A DNA stretch of 64,000 nt. It comes from Achromobacter aloeverae (lineage in GTDB: Bacteria > Pseudomonadota > Gammaproteobacteria > Burkholderiales > Burkholderiaceae_B). The notes under the pieces are model-generated. The model made no database searches and was not told the DNA's origin. It saw only the letters and a list, made by a program, of their open reading frames with translations. Every line of letters starts with the position of its first letter. Within the stretch, counting starts at the first letter, position 1. Of the stretch, positions 24,788-32,621 are shown in pieces. Position numbers and translations under genes: made by a program. The stretch spans positions 744,001-808,000 of the forward strand of contig NZ_PYAL01000001.1 in assembly GCF_004121055.1 (NCBI RefSeq). Reading direction: 5' to 3'.

Positions 24788-25938
24788 GTCGTTTCCTCCA
24801 TGGTGGTCGTCGCGTCCATGGTGGCCGCTTCATCCATGGCGGCCGTCTCCTCCATGATGCCCAACTGTTCGGCGGTGTCGCCGAACAGCAGCTCCACGAC
24901 GGTCAGGCGCTTGAAGAAGTCGCCAACCTCCAGCTCGTCCGTCATGCCCATCCCGCCGTGCAACTGCACCGCCAGCTGGCTGACGCAGCGGCCGGCTTGC
25001 CCCGCCTCGATCTTGGCGGCGGCGATCATGCGGCGGCGCGTCCGCGCGTCGGGTTCCGCCAGGGCCGCCGCGGCGACGTACGCCATCGACAAGGCCATCT
25101 CCCTGGCCACCACCATCTCGGCCATGCGGTGCTGCAAGGCCTGGAAGGCAGCCAGGGGCTGGCCGAACTGCTTGCGCGTCTTGAGATAGTCGACGGTGAT
25201 ATCCAGCAGCCGGGCGATGGCGCCGGCCGCATGCGCGCACAACGCCGCCGTGCCCCACTCCAGCGCCAGCGCCAAGGCGGCCCGGGCCGCTTCGCCGCGC
25301 GCCAGCACCTGGTCCGGCGCCAGCCGGGTCCGGCTGAAATCGATGCGCGCGCAGCGGGACCGGTCCAGGGTGCTCATGTCGCTCACCGCGACGCCCGGCG
25401 CGTCGGCCGGGACCACCAGCAGCACCGGCTCGCCATCGGCCGTGTCGCGCGCCGACACGATCCATGCGTGCGCCTCGGCGCCATGCCATACCAGGTGTTT
25501 GCTGCCGTCCAGCACTAGGCCGGACAAGGCGCAGGTCTCCGGCGCGACGGCATAGCGGCGGCCCGGTTCCTGATAGGCCAGTGCAAGAATGGCCGCGCCG
25601 GACGCGATGGCGGGCAGCCAGCGCGCCGCCGCCTCGGCATTGCCGCTGGCGCGGAGGGCCGTCGCGCTCATCACGCCGCTGGCGATGACCGGTTCGTCGA
25701 CCAGGCCCCGGCCCAGCTCCAGGTGGACGGGCAGCAGGCTGGCCGGCGCTTCACCGAAGCCGCCATGCTCGGGGTCTATCGTCAGGCCCAGCACGCCCAG
25801 TTCGGCCAAGGCGTTCCAGGCAGCGGGATCGAGCCCGCCCTCGCGGGCCCGGCGCCGCGCCAGCGTCCAGTTGTCCGCCACCAGGCGCGCCAGGCTGTCG
25901 GCCAGCATGCGCTGTTCCGTGCTGTATTCGAAATCCAT
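24784..25938 (-). CDS. Acyl-CoA dehydrogenase (smaller of an adjacent pair)
   Basis: A 384-residue flavoprotein. The N-terminal helical domain (EQRMLADSLARLVADNW), a divergent middle beta domain and the C-terminal AVQLHGGMGMTDELEVGDFF are visible. After the normal end it carries a Met/Thr/Ala/Glu tail (from about TAEQLGIMEE onward) built from an 18-bp repeat. The usual catalytic Glu motif and FAD-contact RxFG (here RKQFGQPL) are only partly conserved. Adjacent unequal acyl-CoA dehydrogenases often form heterotetramers in steroid and related side-chain catabolism, so a complex with the product of the gene upstream is possible. Confidence 0.88.
   Translation of the reverse strand: MDFEYSTEQRMLADSLARLVADNWTLARRRAREGGLDPAAWNALAELGVLGLTIDPEHGGFGEAPASLLPVHLELGRGLVDEPVIASGVMSATALRASGNAEAAARWLPAIASGAAILALAYQEPGRRYAVAPETCALSGLVLDGSKHLVWHGAEAHAWIVSARDTADGEPVLLVVPADAPGVAVSDMSTLDRSRCARIDFSRTRLAPDQVLARGEAARAALALALEWGTAALCAHAAGAIARLLDITVDYLKTRKQFGQPLAAFQALQHRMAEMVVAREMALSMAYVAAAALAEPDARTRRRMIAAAKIEAGQAGRCVSQLAVQLHGGMGMTDELEVGDFFKRLTVVELLFGDTAEQLGIMEETAAMDEAATMDATTTMEETT
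24792..24863 (-). repeat. In-frame 18-bp repeat at the 3' end of the acyl-CoA dehydrogenase gene
   Basis: Four degenerate 18-bp units, each containing tccatggtggc or a close variant, encode the C-terminal tail in which the Met-x-Glu/Ala/Thr pattern recurs about every six residues. The unit is a multiple of three and runs almost to the stop codon. Confidence 0.85.
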
Positions 25939-25966
25939 GATTTATTCCGTGGAAGGGGCGGACGTA

Positions 25967-27175
25967 TCACACGCCCAGGATCATGCGGGCGATGATGCCC
26001 TTCTGCACTTCCGTCGTGCCGCCGTAGATGGAGGTCTTGCGCATATCGGCGTAGCCTGCGCCGGCCGCCGCCGTCATGGCCTCGCCCGGGCCATGGAAAG
26101 GCGCGTCGGCCTCCATCCATGCCGGGTCGTAGGGCCACGCATCGGGACCGGCGATCTCCATCTGCAACATCGCCAGGTCCTGCTGGATCTCCGACCCGCG
26201 GATCTTGAGCACCGACGCCTCCGGCCCTGGCGGGGCGTCGCCACGGGCGGCGGCCACCCGATACAGCAGCATTTCCAGCGCCATGATGTCCACCTCGATC
26301 CGCGAGATGCGGTCGCGCATGCGGCCGTCTTCCAGTATGGGCCGCCCCGACGACGACCGCGTGCGCGCGGCCAGGTCCTTCAGTATGCGCAGTTCCCGAT
26401 GGCAGTGTCCCAGGCCGGCGATGCCGGTGCGCTCGTGGCCCAGCAGGTACTTGGCATAGGTCCAGCCCTTGCCCTCTTCGCCCACGATGTCCGCGACCGG
26501 CACCTTCACGTTGTCCAGCCAGACCTCGTTGACGTCGTGGCCGCCATCCAGCGTCTTGATGGGCCGTACCGTCACGCCCGGCTGGCGCATGTCGATCAGC
26601 AGCATGGAGATGCCCGCCTGCGGCTTGACGTCCGGGTCGGTGCGCGCCAGGCAGAACATATGGTCGGCGTACTGCGCCAGCGTGGTCCAGGTCTTCTGGC
26701 CAGTCACCAGGTAATAGTCGCCGGCGGGATCCGCCACCCGTTCCGCGCGGGTCTTGAGCGAGGCCAGGTCCGATCCGGAGCCCGGCTCGGAATAGCCCTG
26801 GCACCACCAGTCGTCGACGCGCACCATGCGCGGCAGCAGCTCCTGCTGCTGTTGCTTCGTACCGTACTTCATGATGACCGGCCCGATCATGGACAGGCCG
26901 AAGGGCAGCAGGCGCGGCGCGCCGGCCGAAAAGCATTCGATTTCGAACAACAGCCGCTGGATGGGCGTCCAGCCCGTCCCGCCGTGTTCCTTCGGCCAGG
27001 TGGGGGCGCCCCACCCGTGCGCATCGAGCACGCGGTGCCAGCGGACATAGTCGTCGCGGTGCAGGCGCTGGTGACGCATGACCTTGTCGCGGATGTCGGC
27101 GGGCAGATTCGCCGTCACGAAGGCGCGAACCTCTTCCCGGAAGCGGCGCTCTTCAGGCGTCCACGTCAATTGCAT
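25967..27175 (-). CDS. Acyl-CoA dehydrogenase (larger of an adjacent pair)
   Basis: A 402-residue acyl-CoA dehydrogenase started at ATG 27175, preceded by GGAGAAG. Landmarks are WCQGYSEPGSGSDLASLKT (FAD and substrate loop), NEVWLDNVKVPVADIVGEEG and the C-terminal GGTTEVQKGIIARMILG. Members of this subgroup act on bulky or branched acyl-CoAs. It is the first gene of the leftward operon (27175 to 21044), and its partner dehydrogenase follows 28 bp downstream. It diverges from the DUF35/thiolase-like pair, so one promoter region (27176-27421) probably serves both. Confidence 0.92.
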   Translation of the reverse strand: MQLTWTPEERRFREEVRAFVTANLPADIRDKVMRHQRLHRDDYVRWHRVLDAHGWGAPTWPKEHGGTGWTPIQRLLFEIECFSAGAPRLLPFGLSMIGPVIMKYGTKQQQQELLPRMVRVDDWWCQGYSEPGSGSDLASLKTRAERVADPAGDYYLVTGQKTWTTLAQYADHMFCLARTDPDVKPQAGISMLLIDMRQPGVTVRPIKTLDGGHDVNEVWLDNVKVPVADIVGEEGKGWTYAKYLLGHERTGIAGLGHCHRELRILKDLAARTRSSSGRPILEDGRMRDRISRIEVDIMALEMLLYRVAAARGDAPPGPEASVLKIRGSEIQQDLAMLQMEIAGPDAWPYDPAWMEADAPFHGPGEAMTAAAGAGYADMRKTSIYGGTTEVQKGIIARMILGV

Positions 27176-27421
27176 GGCTGGTCTTCTCCGTGGTTGGTTT
27201 TTTTCTGGGGCAAGCTTACCCACGCCCCGTCCCGGCGGACAATCTGCCTCTGCGAAAGCCCCGCTTTCGTTCAAGCGAAGCAAGGCGCCCGCCCCGCGCG
27301 CTTGCGCTGAACCGAAGCCCTGCTTCAGCAATGAAAAATGGTCAAGCGACGGGCGTCCGTACACACTGCGCCCAGGCTGCCCCGCAACGGCGCAGCGCGT
27401 GACAAGAATCGGTGGAGACCC
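27176..27421. promoter_or_regulatory. Divergent promoter region with two small inverted repeats
   Basis: This 246-bp gap separates the acyl-CoA dehydrogenase operon from the DUF35 gene. It contains CGAAAG-CCCCG-CTTTCG at 27253-27269, followed directly by TTCG-TTCAAG-CGAA. Either could be an operator. No regulator gene lies next to this locus and no convincing -35/-10 pair was identified. Confidence 0.35.
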
Positions 27422-27820
27422 ATGACTCAGCACAACCCCGGCCAGCAGACCGGCGCCGACCTGCATTACCAGCAGGCGCTCGCCCAAGGCCAGTTCCTCA
27501 TCCAGCGCTGCGAGGCCTGCTCGCGCGCGGTGTTCTATCCTCGCATGATCTGCCCGCACTGCGGCAGCGACAAACTGGCCTGGCAAGCGCCCAGCGGTCG
27601 TGGCACGGTGTACTCGACCACCGTCGTGCGCCGCAAGCCCGACGCCGGCGGCGACTACAACGTCGCCCTGGTCGACCTGGAGGAAGGCGTGCGACTGATG
27701 AGCCGCGTCGACGGTGTCGCTCCCGCCGACGTGCGTATCGGCATGCCGGTCCAGGCCAAGGTGCAGGTTCGCGACGACAGCGGCCTGCTGGTATTCGTGG
27801 CGCGGGAGGGCCAGGCATGA
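27422..27820 (+). CDS. DUF35 zinc-ribbon/OB-fold acyl-CoA-binding protein
   Basis: A 132-residue protein. The N-terminal rubredoxin-like zinc ribbon has C30 and C33 (QRCEACSRA) and C44 and C47 (ICPHCGSD). An OB-fold follows, with GRGTVYSTTVVRR and YNVALVDLEEGVRLMSRVDG. DUF35 proteins form complexes with thiolase-like enzymes, and in steroid side-chain degradation are needed for the Ltp2 retro-aldolase. The stop overlaps the next gene by ATGA, consistent with a tight two-protein complex. Confidence 0.9.
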   Translation: MTQHNPGQQTGADLHYQQALAQGQFLIQRCEACSRAVFYPRMICPHCGSDKLAWQAPSGRGTVYSTTVVRRKPDAGGDYNVALVDLEEGVRLMSRVDGVAPADVRIGMPVQAKVQVRDDSGLLVFVAREGQA

Positions 27821-28989
27821 ATCTCAAGGATCTGCGCGGCGCCGCCGCCATCGTGGGCGTCGGCCATGCCGGCCTGGGCCAGGCCAACGGCTATACCGAA
27901 ATGGAAATCCTGGTGCAGGCGGCCCACCGCGCCGTCACCGACGCCGGCCTCACCATGCAGGACATCGACGGCATCTGCACGGCCAGCGTCGCGGCCACCA
28001 TGTGGTCCATGCCCGTCATCGAGCACCTTGGCATCCGCCCCACCTTCATCGACTCGACCATGCTGGGCGGGTCCAGCTTCGTCGCCCATCTGCTGCCGGC
28101 CATCCATGCGCTGTCCACCGGACAGTGCAATGCCGTGCTGGTGTGCTACGGCAGCACGCAGCGCACGTCCACCCTGTCGCGCGCCGAGATCGGCCGGGTG
28201 CGCAAGAACTTCGACCCCCAGCCCTACGAAACGCCCTACGACCCGCTCAGCCCGCTGAGCTCCTACGCGCTGGCCGCGGCGCGCCACATGCACCAATACG
28301 GCACCACGCGCGAGCAGTTGGCCGAGGTGGCGCTGTCCGCCAGCAAATGGGCCCAGCTCAATCCCGAGGCGCAGCGCCGCAATCCCGTTACCCTGGATGA
28401 AATCCTGGCCTCGCCCATGGTGTCCGACCCGCTCACCGTGCGCGACTGCTGCCTGGTGACCGACGGCGCCGGCGCCTACGTGCTGGTGCGCGCCGACCGC
28501 GCCAAGGACATGCGCCACAAACCCGTCTATGTGCTGGGCAATGCCACCGCGGTCTGGAATCGCCAGATCTCGTCCATGCACGACGTCACCGTCACCGCGG
28601 CCCAGGAGTCCGGCCGCCGCGCCTTCGACATGGCCGGCGTGCGGCCAGCCGACATCGACGTGCTGGAACTCTACGATGCCTTCACCATCAACCCCATCCT
28701 CTTCCTGGAGGACCTGGGCTTCTGCGCCAAGGGCGAAGGCGGGGCCTTCGTGTCGGGCGGACGCATCGCCCCGGGGGGCGAGTTGCCGGTGAATACGAAC
28801 GGCGGCGGCCTGTGCTGCGTGCACCCGGGCATGTACGGCATCTTCATCACCATCGAAGCCGTGCGGCAGTTGCGTGGCGACACGGGGGCACGGCAGGTGG
28901 CAGGCGCCAGGCTCGCCCTGGTGCATGGCAACGGCGGCACGCTGTCGAGCCAGTCGACGGCCATCCTGGGCACCGCCGACGCGCTGTAG
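27817..28989 (+). CDS. Thiolase-like protein (SCP-x/Ltp2 type) without the usual nucleophilic Cys
   Basis: A 390-residue thiolase-fold protein. The segment where true thiolases place the nucleophilic Cys reads DSTMLGGSSFVAHL (residues 79-92) and has no Cys. The C-terminal catalytic Cys region reads LVHGNGGTLSSQST, also without Cys. VDVLELYDAFTINPILFLED-like (IDVLELYDAFTINP) and NTNGGGLCCVHPGMYG are the conserved SCP-x segments. Together with the overlapping DUF35 gene this points to an aldol-cleaving Ltp2-type enzyme or another non-thiolytic acyl-CoA reaction rather than classical thiolysis. Confidence 0.85.
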   Translation: MNLKDLRGAAAIVGVGHAGLGQANGYTEMEILVQAAHRAVTDAGLTMQDIDGICTASVAATMWSMPVIEHLGIRPTFIDSTMLGGSSFVAHLLPAIHALSTGQCNAVLVCYGSTQRTSTLSRAEIGRVRKNFDPQPYETPYDPLSPLSSYALAAARHMHQYGTTREQLAEVALSASKWAQLNPEAQRRNPVTLDEILASPMVSDPLTVRDCCLVTDGAGAYVLVRADRAKDMRHKPVYVLGNATAVWNRQISSMHDVTVTAAQESGRRAFDMAGVRPADIDVLELYDAFTINPILFLEDLGFCAKGEGGAFVSGGRIAPGGELPVNTNGGGLCCVHPGMYGIFITIEAVRQLRGDTGARQVAGARLALVHGNGGTLSSQSTAILGTADAL

Positions 28990-28996
28990 GAACGTT

Positions 28997-29152
28997 GCAC
29001 GTTGTAGTTGCTAGCTGTAGTTGCGGGATGTAGTTGCAGGCTGTCGTTGCAGGCTGTCGTTGCAGGCTGTGGTCGCAGGCCGTTGTCGAAGGCTGTCGTC
29101 GAAGGCTGAAGCCGCAAGCTGTCGTCGCAAGCTGTCGTCGCAGGCTGTAGCT
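28997..29152. repeat. 13-bp tandem repeat, 12 copies
   Basis: Twelve consecutive 13-bp units with consensus gcaggctgtcgtt/c begin eight bases after the thiolase-like stop. The first three are more diverged (gcacgttgtagtt, gctagctgtagtt, gcgggatgtagtt). There are no spacers, so it is not CRISPR. It fills the first half of the 334-bp gap before the Bug gene. Because 13 is not a multiple of three, it cannot be coding in one frame. Confidence 0.92.
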
Positions 29153-29189
29153 CCACGCAGAGGGCGCACCGTTACGGACCTCGCACGCG

Positions 29190-29239
29190 CAGCCCCGGGG
29201 GGCCCGCTTTTTTGGGGGGGCGGCCTACGCCGCCCCCCC
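29190..29239 (+). terminator. GC-rich hairpins flanking a T6 tract
   Basis: A GCCC/GGGC element ending at about 29206 is followed by six Ts (29208-29213). Next comes a perfect 11-bp stem, GGGGGGGCGGC and GCCGCCCCCCC, around CTAC (29214-29239). The first part could terminate the thiolase-like transcript. The second, extremely stable stem sits 85 bp before the Bug start, in its likely leader or promoter. Exact role unproven. Confidence 0.5.
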
Positions 29240-29323
29240 TCCCAGTTGCCGCATGGAAGCACCGAAGCCCCCCGCGAATGTCGTATCCATAGATCCATAA
29301 ATAGAACCGGAGACAAGAAGCCC

Positions 29324-30295
29324 ATGAAACTGAAGACCTTGTTCGCGGCGGCCTGCGCCGTTGTCGCCTGGACCCAGGGAGCGCCCGCCCACGCCGACTA
29401 CCCTGACCGCCCCATCCGCCTGCTGGTCGGCTACGCGCCCGGCGGCCCGGTCGACACCACCGCCCGCGTCTTCGCCAAGTACCTGACCGACAAGCTGGGC
29501 CAGTCCGTCGTGGTGGAAAACCGCTCGGGCGCCAGCGGCATGATCGCCCTGGACGCCACCGCCAAGGCCGCCCCCGACGGCTACATCCTCGGCTTCGTGG
29601 CCAGCCCGCCCCTGACCATGTCGCCGCACGTGCAGCACAGCAACCTGTTCGATCCACGCAAGGACTTCACGCCGGTCGGACTCATCGTCGACTACACCAA
29701 CGTCCTGCTGGTCGGGCCGCAGGCGCCGGTCAACAGCGTGGGAGAACTCATAGCCTATGCCAAGGCCCACCCCAGCTCCGTCACCTTCGGCTCGGCGGGC
29801 AACGGCGCGTCCAACCACCTGTCGGCGGAACTGCTCAAGCAGCAGTCCGGCGCGCCCATGATGCACATTCCGTATCGCGGCAACGCGCCCGCGATGGTCG
29901 ACGTGATCAGCAGCAAGATCACCTTCATGTTCGACATCACCAGCACCGCCATTCCTTTCATCAAGAGCGGCAAGGCCAAGGCGCTGGCCGTCACGTCGAA
30001 GACGCGCAACCCGGAACTTCCCGACGTGCCCACCATGATCGAGTCCGGCCTGAAGGACTACGAGGTCGTGGGCTGGTACTCGCTCATGGGGCCGCCCAAG
30101 CTGCCCGCCGACGTCAATGCGCGGCTGGTCAAGGCGCTCCACGACGTCGAGACCGACCCGGCCTTCCGCAAGGCCATGGCCGATGGCGGCTACACGTTGA
30201 ACGACGGCGACGCCAAGGTGCTGCAGCAGCGCATCAACCGCGAATACGAGCTGTGGGGGGACGTGGTCAAGAAGGCTAACATCTCGGTCAACTGA
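29324..30295 (+). CDS. Bug (TctC-family) tripartite tricarboxylate transporter binding protein
   Basis: A 323-residue periplasmic binding protein. A signal peptide (residues 1-24, ending APAHA) is followed by the mature start DYPDRPIRLLVGYAPGGPVD, in which the PGGPVD loop binds the carboxylate ligand. VVVENRSGASGMIA, KAAPDGYILG and MHIPYRGNAPAMVDV are standard Bug segments. No TctA/TctB membrane genes are nearby, so it either shares a distant permease or serves in sensing. The flavin oxidoreductase gene 19 bp downstream is probably in the same transcript. Confidence 0.93.
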   Translation: MKLKTLFAAACAVVAWTQGAPAHADYPDRPIRLLVGYAPGGPVDTTARVFAKYLTDKLGQSVVVENRSGASGMIALDATAKAAPDGYILGFVASPPLTMSPHVQHSNLFDPRKDFTPVGLIVDYTNVLLVGPQAPVNSVGELIAYAKAHPSSVTFGSAGNGASNHLSAELLKQQSGAPMMHIPYRGNAPAMVDVISSKITFMFDITSTAIPFIKSGKAKALAVTSKTRNPELPDVPTMIESGLKDYEVVGWYSLMGPPKLPADVNARLVKALHDVETDPAFRKAMADGGYTLNDGDAKVLQQRINREYELWGDVVKKANISVN

Positions 30296-30314
30296 ATCCC
30301 ATCCGGAGTCTTCC

Positions 30315-31268
30315 ATGAACGCCTTGCAACGCCTGCGCGAGCAGACCCGCCTGCCCGTGATCGCCGCGCCCATGTTTCTCGTTTCAGGCCCCGACCTGGT
30401 GGTCGCGCAGTGCGCGGCGGGCGTGATAGGCACCTTTCCCTCGCTCAACGCGCGTCCGCAGGAACAATTGCCTGACTGGCTGGCGCGGATAGAGGGCGGG
30501 TTGGCGCAGGCACGCAAGGCAAACCCCGACCGTCCCGTCGCGCCCTATGGCGTGAACCTTATCGTGCATGACTCCAACCCGCGCTGGCGCGGCGACCTGG
30601 AAATCTGTGTCGCGCACCGGGTGCCGCTGGTCATCACGTCGCTGCACGCGCCGGACGCCGTGGTGCCCGCGGTGCATGCCTATGGCGGCGTGGTGCTGCA
30701 CGACGTGACCACCGTGCGCCATGCCCGCCGGGCGCTGGAGGCGGGCGTCGACGGCCTGATCCTGGTGGCCGCGGGCGCGGGCGGGCACGCCGGGCGCATC
30801 AACCCCATTGCGCTGATCAACGAAATACGCGCCTTCTACGACGGCCCGCTGGTCCTCTCCGGCTGCATCAGCCACGGCAAGGACATCCTGGCGGCGCAGG
30901 TGCTGGGCTGCGAGTTCTCGTACATCGGCACCCCGTTCATCGCCACCGAGGAATCGCTGGCGCCCGAACGCTATCGCGATATGGTGGTCGGGGCCACGGT
31001 CGACGATGTGGTCTATACCCCGTATTTCTCGGGCGTGCCGGGCAACTACCTGGCGCCCAGCATCCGCGCGGCCGGCCTGGACCCGGCGGACTTGCCGAAC
31101 CAGCGCCCCGCGGCCGTCAACATGGACAAGAGCACCCGTCCCAAGGCCTGGAAGGATGTCTGGAGCGCCGGCCAGGGCGTGGGCGCCGCCCAGGAGGTGC
31201 TGCCCACCGCCGTGCTGGTGGAGCAACTGGCCGGCGAATACGAAGCGGCCCGCCGCGCCCTGCGGTAG
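30315..31268 (+). CDS. NAD(P)H-dependent flavin oxidoreductase / nitronate monooxygenase family
   Basis: A 317-residue FMN-dependent TIM-barrel enzyme with GGAG before its ATG. RLPVIAAPMFLVSGPDLV is the FMN-binding start, H158 in VAAGAGGHAGR is the family's active-site His, and LSGCISHGKDILAAQVLGCE and YIGTPFIATEES are the phosphate-binding end. Relatives oxidise alkyl nitronates or reduce enoyl/quinone-like substrates. Pairing with a Bug protein is common in this bacterial group, but the substrate is not known. Confidence 0.87.
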   Translation: MNALQRLREQTRLPVIAAPMFLVSGPDLVVAQCAAGVIGTFPSLNARPQEQLPDWLARIEGGLAQARKANPDRPVAPYGVNLIVHDSNPRWRGDLEICVAHRVPLVITSLHAPDAVVPAVHAYGGVVLHDVTTVRHARRALEAGVDGLILVAAGAGGHAGRINPIALINEIRAFYDGPLVLSGCISHGKDILAAQVLGCEFSYIGTPFIATEESLAPERYRDMVVGATVDDVVYTPYFSGVPGNYLAPSIRAAGLDPADLPNQRPAAVNMDKSTRPKAWKDVWSAGQGVGAAQEVLPTAVLVEQLAGEYEAARRALR

Positions 31269-31457
31269 CGGCGTCCAGGCCGGCCGCCGTTCCTGCCCTT
31301 GTCCGCGGGACAGCCGCGACCGGAGCCGCCGCCGCGTTCCCCCGCCCCGGCCGCGCGGCAGCGCGGCAACGGCCGCGGCGTTGGTCCGCCGGGCCGGGGA
31401 CGGGTCCGGCACCGAAGCCGTCCCCGGAGCCAGTCAGGGCGCCTGGCTGCCCCTTCC

Positions 31458-32450
31458 TCAGCTACCTTCTTCCACCACGATGTGGGCCTTGGTAATGACC
31501 TCGTGCCATTTCGCCAGCTCGGACGCCAGGAAGGTACGGAACTGCTCCGGCGTACCCGGCATGGGTTCGGCCCCGGCCGCCAGCATGCCCTTGGCCGTGT
31601 CGGCATCGGTCAGCACCTTGACCAGGTCCGCGTTGACGCGCTTGATCACATCGGGCGGGGTGCCGCGCGGCGCCAGCAGGCCGCTCCAGGAATAGGCCTC
31701 GTATCCCGGCACGCCCGCTTCCGCAATGGTGGGCACCTCGGGAAACATGGCCGAACGTTTCAGGTTGCCGACGCCCAGCGCCCGCACCGCCCCGCTCTTC
31801 ATGTGCGGCACCGCCGACGGCCCGTCGGCGAACATGATCTGCACCTGCCCCGCCAGCACGTCCTGCATGGCCGGCGCGCTGCCCCGGTACGGGATGTGCT
31901 TGATCCTGGTTCCCGTCATGCTGTTGAACAGCTCCCCCGCCAGGTGGGTGCCGCCGCCGGTGCCCGAGGAAGCAAAGGACAGCTCGCCCGGATGCGCCTT
32001 GTCGTACTCGATCAGCTCGGTCACCGTTTTTACCGGCAGCTTGGGATTGACCACCAGCACGATGGGGAACACCGCCGCCATGCCGACCGGGTCGAAATCC
32101 TTCTGGATGTCGTAGCGCAGGTTGGCACGCAGGCTGGGCAGCACCGAGTGGTGTATCGAGGCGAAGAAAAAGTGATAGCCGTCAGGCTCCTGCTTGGCCG
32201 CGGTCTGCGCGCCCACGATGCCGCCCGCGCCCGCGCGGTTGTCGACGATGGTGGGCTGGGACCACAGCTGCCCCAGCGGCCGGGTGACGAAGCGGGCCGT
32301 CGTGTCGACCGGACCGCCTGGCGGGAAGGGCACGACAAAGTTCACGGGGCGGCTGGGCCACGCGGCGGCATGGGACAGGGAAGGCAGCCAGGGCGCCGCC
32401 AGGGACGCGCCCAGCCCCGCGATGACGCGGCGGCGTTGCGGATTCTGCAT
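31458..32450 (-). CDS. Bug (TctC-family) binding protein with Tat-like leader
   Basis: A 330-residue Bug protein started at ATG 32450 with GGAG eight bases upstream. The leader QRRRVIAGLGASLAAPWLP has a twin-arginine-like pattern, unlike the Sec-type leaders of the other Bug proteins here. The mature start WPSRPVNFVVPFPPGGPVDT, NRAGAGGIVGAQ and IKHIPYRGSAPAMQDVL identify the family. The neighbouring LysR gene (32622-33521) is upstream on the same strand and may regulate it. No membrane partners are seen. Confidence 0.92.
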   Translation of the reverse strand: MQNPQRRRVIAGLGASLAAPWLPSLSHAAAWPSRPVNFVVPFPPGGPVDTTARFVTRPLGQLWSQPTIVDNRAGAGGIVGAQTAAKQEPDGYHFFFASIHHSVLPSLRANLRYDIQKDFDPVGMAAVFPIVLVVNPKLPVKTVTELIEYDKAHPGELSFASSGTGGGTHLAGELFNSMTGTRIKHIPYRGSAPAMQDVLAGQVQIMFADGPSAVPHMKSGAVRALGVGNLKRSAMFPEVPTIAEAGVPGYEAYSWSGLLAPRGTPPDVIKRVNADLVKVLTDADTAKGMLAAGAEPMPGTPEQFRTFLASELAKWHEVITKAHIVVEEGS

Positions 32451-32621
32451 GATTTCGTCTCCGGATATTGTTTTTCGAGGCGAACCGCGGCGAGGTGGCC
32501 GCGACGCACCCGGCATTATTGGCCGGCCGGACGAAGATACCGCTTCTTTTTTTCCTAACCCCGGCTTCAGCGGGGGCGCAATCCGCAATCGCCGGCGCCC
32601 CGCATCGGGCGGGACCCGCCG

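Noticed and set aside
28997-29152. The 13-bp repeats as a possible CRISPR array
   Set aside because: Units are contiguous with no spacers, far too short, and no cas genes are present.
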